DNA of 64,000 nucleotides from Danio rerio (Eukaryota; Chordata; Actinopteri; Cypriniformes; Danionidae): contig NC_133197.1 in assembly GCF_049306965.1 (NCBI RefSeq), positions 9,638,501-9,702,500 on the forward strand, read 5' to 3'. Position 1 is the first letter of the stretch. Each line of letters opens with the position of its first letter. This document shows positions 15,236 to 25,190 of this stretch, one piece after another. Position numbers and translations under genes: made by a program. The notes beneath the pieces were generated by a model. That model was not told the origin of the DNA and did not search any database. It saw only the letters and a list, made by a program, of their open reading frames with translations.

Positions 15236-15605
15236 GGTAATGCAGTGGTGCAGTAGGTAGTGCTGTCACCTCACAGCAAGAAGGTCGCTGGTTCGAGCCT
15301 CGGCTGGGGCGGTTGGCGTTTCTGTGTGGAGTTTGTATGTTCTCCCTGCATTCGCGTGGGTTTTCTCTGGGTGCTCCGGTTTCCCCCACAGTCCAAAGAT
15401 ATGCGGTACAGCCTATAGGTGAATAGGGTAGGCTAAATTGTATGAGTGTGAATGATTGTGTGTGGATGTTTCTTAGAGATGGGTTGCAGCTGGAAGGCCA
15501 TCTGCTGCGTAAAACACGTGCTTGATAAGTTGGCGGTTCATTCCGCTGTGGCGACCCCGGATTAATAAAGGGACTAAGCCGACAAGAAAATGAATGAATG
15601 AATGA
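15236..15605 (+). mobile_element. DANA-type SINE, full length
   Basis: Pol III box A-like TGGTGCAGTAGG and box B GGTTCGAGCC lie in the head, the conserved core in the middle, and a GAATGAATGAATG tail at the end. The 9-bp duplication TAAATTCAG (15227-15235 and 15606-15614) flanks it. Confidence 0.95.
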
Positions 15606-16346
15606 TAAATTCAGTTTGTTAAAATGTTGCACAATTCCTGATCATAAAGTCTTTAGAGACCTATAACGTGCCTATAACTTTATTGTTTTTACTGTATTAG
15701 GCTTATCATTATCACCATTATATATACAGAGAAGAAGTATGAAGGTTTATGAAAGAGTTACTCCATATAAATATTATTATTAATAATAATAATAATTATT
15801 GTTATTATTATTTCATTTATTTTACTTCAGCTGAGTCCCTTTATTCATCCGCCAACTTATCCAGCATATGTTTTAAACAGCGAATGCCCTTCCAGGTGCA
15901 ACCCAGTAGTGGGAAAAAATAAAATAAAATAATAATAATAATAATAACTGATCAAAAAGTTAGATATATGTGTTTTCATATTATTTAATCTATTTTTTCC
16001 TTAATGTAAATAAATGTGCAAACAATGTACTTTCTCTTGTATCTCTTGTGCGAGCAGTCTCTTTAGCAAGTGGTTTACACATTTTTTACATTTTTGACAC
16101 ACCCACCCAACAAGAATCAACACCTTCCCAAACCCCGAAGCAAAACGACACTGTTTACATGAAATTATAGGCTACTGTTCATTTCTTCCTCTTTAGAGCG
16201 TGATCATAACACCAAATCACTGAAATTCACCTAGTCGCATGTATTTCACTAAATGTTTTTGTGTATATTTACTTTTTTTGAAAAAGATTTAACATTATCA
16301 TGAGGATTTTAATTCTGCTGTAATTTTTTCATATCTTTGGAGAAAT
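15606..16346. other. Spacer with partial DANA and ATT repeats
   Basis: (ATT)n tracts occur near 15774-15810 and 15928-15948. A minus-strand DANA tail fragment covers about 15822-15912 (GCCAACTTATCCAGCATATG). At 16300-16323 the frame MRILILL ends at once in TAA; it may be the decayed original start of Ig gene 2. Confidence 0.6.
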
Positions 16347-17876
16347 ATGATTTCAGATATATTTTTCAGCTATTTGTGCATCGTGACAGGTAAAATTTCC
16401 TCTCTTGAAGTGAAATGAAATTACAGTGCGGCACTTGCTGTTTTACCTTTCATGTTTATGAAATTAGGAGATTTTTTTGTCAAAACCTAATCAGTCATAA
16501 CATGTTTAATGCTGAATTATTTAAGCCTCTTTAATGTAATTAAGTTTGCTATAGCTGTTTTGTTTGCTAATATACTTTGTTTAACCTTCGTTTCAGGATT
16601 GCTTGGTGTTGATACAGAAGTACAGACTGTTCAAGTGGAAGGAGAATTCTGTCACTTTAAACACAAATTTTAAAGTACAGAAAAATGATCACATTCGGTG
16701 GGAAGTTAAATCAAAAGGTAATCAGGTAGCAGCAGAATTAACAAACCAGAGCATCTTTTGTGAAGATGGACTACAGCTGGACAATCAGACTGGATCTCTG
16801 ACTATCAGAAACGTCAAAGGCTCTGAACTTTACTCACTGCAGATCAGCCGTGGTAACATTGTCAGAAAATACAATGTTATTGTGTATGGTGAGTAAATCA
16901 TGCTGAAATGTGATTGGGAAGAAAATTTGTAAAATGGTTGTAATACAAAGTTCAACTGATAATTCAAATACTCAATACAACTTGAAAAGACCATTTGGTC
17001 TAATTTCAATTAGTCTTTCAAGAAAATATTTTCATCACATTTGTGTTTTTATTTGCTTGTTACTAAGACAGTGGAGATAAAAAAAAAAAATCTAATTTCT
17101 GATTCTGACCTCAAAATTTAGAAAACCATACACTGTACTTTAAAAAACACGTAAAATAATGGCCATTAAAATAGCCGGAAAGAAACTGTAAAATAATGAA
17201 TTTTTTACAGTGTAGGTGGTTTTCTAATTATGATATTACCTGTTCTGTCATGTCTGAAGCACCTCTTCCCGAACCGGACATCAAGAGAGACCACAGTCAT
17301 TGTTCTACATCAGCACCAGGATGTTCAATAGTCCCAAAATGTCTCCTGGTGTGTTCAGTGTCTAATGTGAGTTCTGTGAATCTCACCTGGTACAAAGGAG
17401 ACAGTTCATTGTCCAACACCAGTTTGGAGACTGAGTGTCTGGATGATTCCCACACATGTGTTGTGTCTTACACATTCACCAGCCGGAGTAAATACCCCAG
17501 CAGTGACATGTGTCTGAAATGTTCAGGTTTGTCAGCATTTGTGCTTTTGTAGAATCTTTTTTTTTTTTTTACAGATACAGACAGGTGTCTTTTCACTAAT
17601 AATGCTTCTGCTTTATCCTCTACAGATCTCCACAGTCATAAGCTTTTAATACTGCTGTTAACATCTGCATTTGTGCTGCTAGCAATCACAATTGTAGTTG
17701 GGTCATTGCTCCATTTAAAGTATAAACAAGCTAACAAAAGAGAATCACAGAATAAAGATCAGGATAAGGTAAGAGATATTGTCAAAACTTTATTTTTAGC
17801 TTTTCTTGTTTCACACATTCTGTGTACTTATGGTAACTACAATTATTTATGCATGAATACATGCAAGTATTCTTAA
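16347..17876 (+). pseudogene. Ig gene 2: SLAM/CD48-like receptor with a frameshifted V exon
   Basis: A smaller relative of Ig gene 1. Exons read as 16347-16389 (short signal-like MISDIFFSYLCIVTG), 16597-16888 (V domain with SVTLNTNF, IRWEVKS, GSLTIRNV), 17260-17526 (C2 domain with VNLTWYKGD and HTCVVSY) and 17626-17768 (membrane helix LLILLLTSAFVLLAITIVVG, then a basic stop-transfer KYKQANKR). If the last donor is not used the frame runs to a stop at 17874-17876. The V exon is 292 bases, one more than a multiple of three. The upstream frame reads GLLGVDTEVQTVQVEGE and then turns to nonsense, while the domain continues one base over, so an extra T lies near 16647. Skipping this exon keeps frame and would leave a one-domain protein. 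A sequencing or assembly error, an allele, or a young pseudogene would all fit. Confidence 0.65.
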
Positions 17877-18244
17877 ACATAGTAACCAACCCTAACCATT
17901 TATGCAACTAATTAATATTACTCAATAGTTAAATGAACAGTTCCTCTGTGATAGTCTTGAACTTGAGAAATCATGAGCGAATTAGCAGCACATTTTTTTT
18001 TATTTTTGGGTAAAGAATCTGTTAAAATGTATTGACAATATGACTTTAGGCTTCAGCATTTCTAGGCTTGTTCTAACACGATTATCAAGCTCTCATACAT
18101 ACTTGATATCAGATCTTATACTACACTACTCCTTTGTTCTTTAATGCTTTTTTTAATCTCTCTCTTAACTTTGCTAACAGCTGGTTTACTGTTCATTATT
18201 CCCCTTATTATGTATTGCCCTGATTTTCAAACTATATGCACTTT
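17877..18244. other. Downstream of Ig gene 2, no gene
   Basis: AT-rich. A possible acceptor (TTTGCTAACAG) at 18170-18180 could start a terminal exon for Ig gene 2, but the reading frame after it is not family-like. Confidence 0.4.
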
Positions 18245-18260
18245 TATGACAATACATTAA

Positions 18261-18590
18261 TTCATTCATTCATTTTCTTTTTGGCTTAGTGCCTTTATCA
18301 ATCTGTGGTCGCCATAGTGGAATGAACCACCAACTTATCCAGCACGTTTCTACGCAGCGTATGCCCTTCCAGCTGCAACCCATCACTGGATTCCACACAC
18401 ACACACTTGATCACACTCATACACTCCGGCCCAATTCTGTAGCGCATGTCTATGGACTGTGGGGGAAAGCGGAGCACCCGAAGGAAACCCACATGCAAAG
18501 GGAGAACATCTGAACTCCACAAAGAAACCTACTGACCCAGCCGAGGCTCGAACCAGCTACCTTCTTGCTGTGAGGCGCCACTGTGTCACC
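18261..18590 (-). mobile_element. DANA-type SINE with 16-bp target duplication
   Basis: A perfect 16-bp duplication, TATGACAATACATTAA, flanks it at 18245-18260 and 18591-18606. The tail lies at the left and the tRNA head at the right. The body has diverged slightly from the other copies. Confidence 0.95.
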
Positions 18591-18606
18591 TATGACAATA
18601 CATTAA

Positions 18607-18981
18607 AATTTAAATAACACGATGAGAAAATTAGTTTGCAACATTAAGCAGCATAAGTTGTTTTAAAAAAAATGGAAGTGAATGAGACCAGAAATCTCGA
18701 CACATGTAAGCTGCAATGGCTGCGCCACTCTTCTGTGTAAATAAGGTGGATAGATCCAGGAAAATCAGCTTTTTAAAATCTGGAAATTTGACTTACCATA
18801 TTGGAACATTAATATAAAATCAGCCATCGTGTCTGTTGATTTAAGGGAGCTGCTTTGGTCCCTTAAATTTATTAGGTGAAATTGATGCTAAGGATTTTGT
18901 AGCAACATTTAGAAATATACTTTTATACAATTAAAAGGGGGATACCTTATGGCAGACTTAAGTTCTTAATGTTAACCCCTC

Positions 18982-19016
<35 letters not shown>

Positions 19017-20267
19017 TAACCCAAGCTTAAATAAAACTAAAGGTTCACTTAACCTAAGATATTTTTTTTAGCTTTCATGAACCCAGGTCTTGGATTTGAA
19101 AACATTTGGGATAATCTGAGTAAATAAGTCACAAAATATATAACATATATACATATAATATATAGTGTGTTTTTAGTGAATGTTAGTGGGAGGGAAACAA
19201 CTTTCTTACTGTGCCTTTAATGTGAAAAGATTTCAGTCTCAAAGAAGGTGGATGCTAAACTCACCACACCACTTTAATGGACAAATGGTTAGTAGTGGTT
19301 GTAAAATGACAGAAAGTAACCTGTTCAGTTTTGTGTGCTGGCACTTCCTCCGTCAGTCTAACCCAAAGAAAAAGGAAATATTGAAACATATCATATGACA
19401 AATGTTAACAAGCACAGATTTTCAAAGTTCACATTGTTCAGCTTTTGAACCTTGGCTGAATTTTGTTCAAAATGCTGTTTAGTCTTTCGTATATTTTTCA
19501 CATCAGCGCTTTTATTTTTAAGTGAGTCAAAACTGCAAGACAAAATGCATCTTTGGTCACAAATACTACTCTGGTCTTAAATAGCAGGAACTAATTGAAA
19601 CAGAATTGTGAGACTATGACTTCTTCAGAGCTGCAAGCCACTGAACTGTTTTGGTGCTTACCACAAAATTGTAGAGGAACAGATATTTGAACTGATAATC
19701 GGTGGGATTAAAAAAAATGTACATATTGTATTTTGTATTTGCATAACATTTATGTACACATATATACATGGAATCAAATGTAAATGCTGTAGATCAATCT
19801 GATTTAAATTGTTTATAAAAATGTTTTTAATCAACGCCAGCGTTTCAAAACAGTGTTTCTGATTCATGTCTGCATGTTGGTGATAGTTTATGCACACCAG
19901 AGGGTGCTCTTACCAAATATATTGTCAACTGTGTTAATTGTGTGAAGTGTACAGAGATGTTTAACATTGAAGCTTGTTTTAATAGCATTACTCAGATACC
20001 TTTTACTTTACATTTTTTTATTATTGTGTGTGCTGTTTATGCATTTGATAAAAAATAAAAATCATCTTTTTGTGGGTGATTGTGTCTGCCTCTTATTGAC
20101 GGTAAAGTCAAGATGGAGATGACTGACTGGATCAACACTTGTCTGCATGTAGGTTTAAAGGTGTAATGAAATGAGAAATCAAATCTGCCTTGATTTTTGA
20201 CATACATTGGTAACTGTTGGAGACTTTGTGGTTGATGCTTAAAATAGCCAGTGTTTTGCAGCAATAA
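18607..20267. other. No gene seen
   Basis: AT-rich spacer with a poly-T run at about 18984-19014. Small open frames here have no family features. Confidence 0.5.
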
Positions 20268-20860
20268 GTGAAGTTTATTCATAAACTAATTTCGAGAGGA
20301 TCACGTGCTTATGATTTATCACGGTCGGTCTCGCATTTGCTAATCACTATCTTCCAATCATATGAGCCCTAAGCTACTATAAAATAGCCACAGTTTTTAG
20401 TTCACTTTATCTTCGTTTGGAAGAAACCCCCCTCCTCCCCTATTCTCCTCCTCCTTTACCTCTGATTGGGCGGCTTGGCGGCAGAGACATGGTGAGACAT
20501 GGTGAGCCCCACAGCAAGAACACTGCCAGCCCTGGTTCCACAGGACCGGTGGGTGTTTCTGTGAGGAGTTTGTATGTTCTCCCCGTGTCCGCGTGGGTTT
20601 TCCCCGGGTTCTCCGGTTTCCTCCCACCATCCAAAGACATTAAACATACATAACAATCAAGCTTTTGTTTAACCCCTTGTGTTCCCTTAGCTACCGCAAC
20701 AGGGGAGTTCTGAGATCCACCGAGCTCAGGCTCCCCTCTCGCTCTGCCAACGGGAGGAAGCCCGGGCTCGAGGAGCCCTTGAGCTCGGGGCTCTCTCCCG
20801 GGACAGCCAGCCAAACAAGCTTTTATAAATCATCAGCTAAGTGTGAACTCTTGAAACAGT
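20268..20860 (+). repeat. Composite repeat R1, copy 3
   Basis: It shares the left end AAGTGAAGTTTATTCATAAA, the TTCGAGAGGATCACG block, a CCCCCCTCCTCCCC tract, the SINE-like middle and the right end CAGCTAAGTGTGAACTC. Its GC-rich block (CCCGGGCTCGAGG) is the most GC-rich of the copies. Frames of 66-124 residues across it are artefacts of high GC. Confidence 0.7.
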
Positions 20861-20925
20861 ATTTACTGTAAAACCAGTAGCATTTGTATGAAATTGAGTG
20901 CAAAGGATAAACTACAATAAATGAC

Positions 20926-21143
20926 TAAATAAAGATACAAAATCTGTCACTGGGGCAGTACCTTTTCAAAAGGAATATTTTGTTGTTAACAGGTCCTTAA
21001 AGGTACATATTATTCCTAAAAAGCACAAATGTGTACCTCACAGTACTTAAAGGTTCAAAAGGACCCTAAAAGTTCTACATGTATGGTACAAAAGTGTACC
21101 TTTTGAAAAGGTACCGTCCCAGTGACAGATTTTGTACCTTTAT
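20926..21143. mobile_element. Fold-back MITE, copy 1 of a pair
   Basis: Left arm ATAAAGATACAAAATCTGTC and right arm GACAGATTTTGTACCTTTAT are inverse copies. Inside, the blocks GTACCTTTTCAAAAGG and CCTTTTGAAAAGGTAC are also inverted. Nearly the whole element can fold on itself. Confidence 0.85.
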
Positions 21144-21159
21144 GTACCCACACCCTCAG

Positions 21160-21391
21160 AAATAAAGGTACGAGCTGTCACTTGGGTGGTACCTTTTCAA
21201 AAGGAACACATTTGTAAAGGGACCATATTGGTACCTCAAAAGTATATATTAGTACCTACAAATTTTGCTCTTTTGTACTTTTTGAAGTACTAATATGTAC
21301 CCTTGAGGTATTGATATGGACCTTTAAAGTACAAATTTGTACCCTTTGAAAAGGTACCACCACAGAGACAGCTTGTGTACCTTTATTTGTG
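21160..21391. mobile_element. Fold-back MITE, copy 2 of a pair
   Basis: Same family as the copy 16 bases to the left: AAATAAAGGTACGAGCTGTC at the left and the inverse GACAGCTTGTGTACCTTTATTT at the right, with inner GTACCTTTTCAAAAGG. The interiors differ, so it is not a simple recent tandem duplication. Confidence 0.85.
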
Positions 21392-22099
21392 AAAGTGCAT
21401 TATGGCAAGTAACTCTGACTATAAGTATAAAATTACTGTTCATCAATTACCGTCCTGATCTACCCTGATGCTTCATCATACTATTTATAAATAAATGTAT
21501 TTATCTTAAACCAGAAAAGAATTACTTAGGCAGTAACACACAAATACCCATGCTGCTTGTCTTATTCTAAACACAAAGTTGTTGCCCCTTTATGGAAGCC
21601 ATGTGTTTGATTTGTTTACTTCTGTGAGCTCCATTCTCTGTCTATCAGTTCAGATGCAGAGTCTGATATGGTTTAGGCCTTAAACAAGAATCTACAATGA
21701 GTAAGTAAAATGTGTTTAAATATTTTAAGGGTTTCTACAGTAAGTCTGTGTACTCAGTAAGTAATTGTTATCTTGAAATTTTTACTTAAGAGCTACATTG
21801 TTAGCTATAGTTAGCAACTCCTCATAACCCCTTACAGTTTTACATGTTATATTCATTTAAGTGTATTTATTAATTGGACAAGAACATGAAAATACTATTA
21901 TTTTTTATTATATATATAAAAAAATACATTAAATAGAAATGCTAAACCAAAACAACAGGAATTTATCATTTAAATTCACAAACATTAAAGAAGCAACAGG
22001 GTCAGAGGCAAATTCTGTTATTATAAATTAATGAAAAAACAATGTCAACCTATAAACTTGGCAATGCATTAACTTAAAACATATAACTTAAAAAATTAA
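21392..22099. other. No gene seen
   Basis: AT-rich spacer; no supported feature. Confidence 0.5.
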
Positions 22100-22364
22100 G
22101 GTAACACTTTACAATGCGGTTGTACTAGTTAATGTTAGTTTACTACTAATATAAGTTATGTATTTACTTACATAAATAAACAATGAACGATAGACTTATT
22201 ACCATGTTTATTAATCTTTGTTAATATTAGTTAATGGGAATAAAGTTAGTTCATGTTAACTTACAGTGATTAAATAATGTTAAGAGGGAATTTGGATTTT
22301 AATAATATATTAGTAAATACTTTAACTAACATTTGCTAATGCAACCTTATTGTAAAGTGTGACC
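22100..22364. mobile_element. MITE with GGTAACACTTTACAAT ends
   Basis: The left end GGTAACACTTTACAATG pairs with the right end TATTGTAAAGTGTGACC. The interior is rich in GTTAAT/ATTAAC words. This type of end is common in fish genomes. No open frame. Confidence 0.85.
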
Positions 22365-23180
22365 AAAATATAAATATACTTTGGCATATTAATAAAATGA
22401 AACTTAAATCTCCATTCTTTTAAATGGGAAAAAATTAAATCAAGCCAAACAAACAAATAAATACGCTGCGCTAACAGAATAGTTTTTTACAAAAAATAAC
22501 ATGACTCATGGACATGTTACATAGAACTTGACGTAAAACATTTAGAACAAAGATATGAATTGTAAACAAGTATCAAGTAAAGTGAAACATTTAAGAGATG
22601 CTTAAGTGCAAACTGCAAACATAATATGGTTGATAGATGAGCCTTCAAAAGAAGCAGTGAATAAAAAATCATAACATTCAGTCATAAGTTCCCAAACTAA
22701 ATAAATAACATTGTTTTTACAATATATAAAAATTCATGTGAAAATTTGAAGCAGAAAAATAAATTACACAAATATTACATAGATGATTTCAATATCAAAC
22801 TGCATGGCACTAAAACAGCTTTTGAAAGCATTGATGTTTTACTTTCACTTTCATTTTCATATTCACATATTCAAATTTTACAAGATGAGAGACTAATATT
22901 AGACTAATTTAAACTTTTTTGAGTCACACCTTTCAAAATGATCTCAAACTATTGATTGAGCTAACAATTTTTACTGCATGTTAATTTTCAGTCACTGAAG
23001 TATTATAAAAATTTTCTCTGTGCAAATAACCAACAAAATTTTGCCAACTTGACAAAATAACAGACCAAATAAGGATGTAAGAATGAAAATTTGACATAAT
23101 GAAAATGTATATAATCATTATACAATACTGAAATATTGGACTAGAGTGGTTTAACAATAAACTAGCAAAGCTAATAGTTA
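22365..23180. other. No gene seen
   Basis: Very AT-rich unique-looking spacer with no coding signal. Confidence 0.5.
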
Positions 23181-23184
23181 CATT

Positions 23185-23345
23185 ATGCTCATTTTTATAT
23201 TTAGGAGACGCTTTAATCTAAAACAACTTGTATTGCATTGAAGGCACACATTTTCTCAGTTGCTGAGTTGCTTTCCGCTGGGATCATACCATCAACCTCG
23301 GCATTGCTAGCACCATGCTCTACTATTTGATCTACAGGAAACTTG
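23185..23345 (-). mobile_element. tRNA-derived SINE, degraded
   Basis: The reverse strand reads TAGATCAAATAGTAGAGCATGG then GGTATGATCCC, matching the spacing of tRNA A and B boxes. The left part (GGAGACGCTTTAATCTAAAA) resembles the body of a common fish SINE. It is distinct from DANA and has clear base changes in both boxes. Confidence 0.65.
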
Positions 23346-23940
23346 GACCCCATCAAACTGCACAGAAAACACACAATCAAAAATGAAAGTCAATAACAAC
23401 AAGAGTGACATGTTTAATCAATTAATAGATGAATTAATCAATTAATCAATTTTTTTCTTAGTAGGTGGTGACTGATGTACATGCAAAAGACACAGCAGCA
23501 TATCTATACTGCCCTACAAAAGCAAAGTGCATTATCTACACAGCGCTGAAACTGAACTAAATACCTTAAAAATTTTACACCAGCTTGGTTTTTTTTAGTG
23601 ACCACAATTTTAAAATCTTTGTTTCTCTGAAATGAGACAAAATTGAAGCAGGAGACTTCACCACAAGACAGAACAGAAGTCACAAAGCCTAGTTTAGACT
23701 CATTTTTGACAAAAAAAACTGCACTTTGCCTTTGAAGGGCGGTATAAAGACAAAGTCTGACAACAAAGGCTCATTATTGATGCGTACTCCTGTATACATT
23801 TCTGGACAGCGCAAAATACATCCCAGGAGCATTTTTTGTAGATTTTGTTTTCACAAATCCACCAGAGGACACTGTGTATGCTTTTCCATCTCAGATCTCC
23901 ATTCACGCCTGCTGTTCAAACGTTAATACATTAGAGGTCA
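23346..23940. other. No gene seen
   Basis: Spacer between a degraded SINE and a duplicated repeat. Two short opposite-strand open frames near 23700-23926 lack any family feature. Confidence 0.4.
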
Positions 23941-24178
23941 CTGTCGACTGACTGACCGACCAACTAACCGATACCCTCACCAACCCCCTTCCTTAAACAC
24001 AACCGATAGTGTTTCCAAAAGCACCGATTGACCTGCCCACCGCCTTTCCTCAACCCAACCGACAGTTTTCAAAAGCAATCCGGAAAATAAAAAAAGCCCT
24101 CACAGCCACCTGATTTTTTATCAAGCTTGCATTTCTTACCACAATCTCACTCTGTTATTTACTTGTTTAATTTTTTTT
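23941..24178. repeat. Duplicated repeat block, copy 1
   Basis: GTCGACTGACTGACCGACC, then CCTTCCTTAAAC, ACCGATAGTGTTT, a second AACCCAACCGACAG and AGCCCTCACAGCC. The same order of blocks recurs at 24600-24853. The source element is unknown. Confidence 0.75.
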
Positions 24179-24599
24179 GGAGGCCATTTTAGTACAGTGA
24201 ACTCATTGTCATGTTCAAGAAACCAATCTGAGATTATTCACGCTTTGTGACAGGGTGGGTTATCTTGCTGAAAAGTAGCCATCAGAAGATGGGTACACTG
24301 TAAACCCCTCTGTGGTCATTACTAAAGATAATAAGTTATTATGACTTGACATTACTTAAAATACCAAGTTTTGACATCAAAACCGTAACAGTTGTGTTTA
24401 ACTTAGTCATTAGGCAGCAAAAAAACTTCTAATTGATATTTTAATTAATATTACCTTTAAATGATTCACCATGTCTCTGTTTAAAATGATTTGTTGCGCT
24501 TGAAATTCTGCCTTGACAACTGTGCTGATTGGTCGATGTTATATGACACAAGGGGGTAATTTTGCTTGTGATGTTGTTCTCACATAAACCACCTGAGGC
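24179..24599. mobile_element. Tc1-like fragment with nested insertion, copy 1
   Basis: 24179-24295 matches the Tc1 transposase segment near 26670-26776 (TGTCATGTTCAAGAAACCA, GTAGCCATCAGAAGATGGG). At the same TA where the copy at 26776 is broken, a sequence starting CACTGTAAACCCC begins and runs to about 24590 with ACCAAGTTTTGACATCAAAA, as in the other copy. Its right end is missing. Confidence 0.75.
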
Positions 24600-24853
24600 C
24601 GCTGTCGACTGACTGAACAACTGACTGACAGACTGACCGACTGACCGACCGATATCCTCACCCACCCCTTTCCTTAAACCCAACCGATAGTGTTTTCGAA
24701 AGTACTGACTGACCTGCCCATCGCCTTCCCTTAACCCAACCGACAGTATTCAAAAGCAATCCAAAAAAAAAGCCCTCACAGCCGCCTGATTTTTACCACG
24801 TTTTCAAATCTTACCACATTCTCACCCTGTTATTTACTTAAATTTTTTTTGGC
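24600..24853. repeat. Duplicated repeat block, copy 2
   Basis: Matches 23941-24178 block for block, with an extra run of GACTGACCGACTGACCG at its start. The two copies bracket the Tc1-like fragment, as if that fragment had landed in one member or the whole had duplicated. Confidence 0.75.
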
Positions 24854-25190
24854 AGTTATTTTTCTTTTACCTGCTTTCTGGAACTGCTTTCCACCAGACT
24901 CAAACCCCATCATCGCGGTCAACTCCTCCCTGCATCTCAAGTCTGCCGACGTACACGGCGAGCAATTGGACAAACAGGTAACAGCGGAAAAGCCGTTCAT
25001 ATGAAGCTAAGCCGTCAGCTGGTAGCATGAAAAAAAAACAAGCCGTCGGCACAGTCATACTGCACCATAGCGTTTGTTATAAATATGAAATGCTGCCAGT
25101 AGCTCTGACTACACAATTCACGCTCTACAGAAATGTATACGGGGGTACGTTTTCACAATAGGCCTGTGTTGAAATATAAACATAAACTAC
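24854..25190. other. 3' flank of zinc-finger gene A
   Basis: Contains a GC-richer stretch (about 24900-25020) that may be repeat-derived. No convincing AATAAA for gene A was pinned down. Confidence 0.4.

Noticed and set aside
15216-15632. 138-residue minus-strand frame with NEPPTYQ and related frames elsewhere
   Set aside because: All lie within DANA SINEs (also 12540-12856, 18289-18522, 48494-48703, 59370-59615, 63625-63807) and are not proteins.
20397-20871. Several overlapping frames of 66-124 residues
   Set aside because: They fall in the GC-rich block of R1 copy 3, where stops are rare. They share no family feature and are not kept in copy 2.
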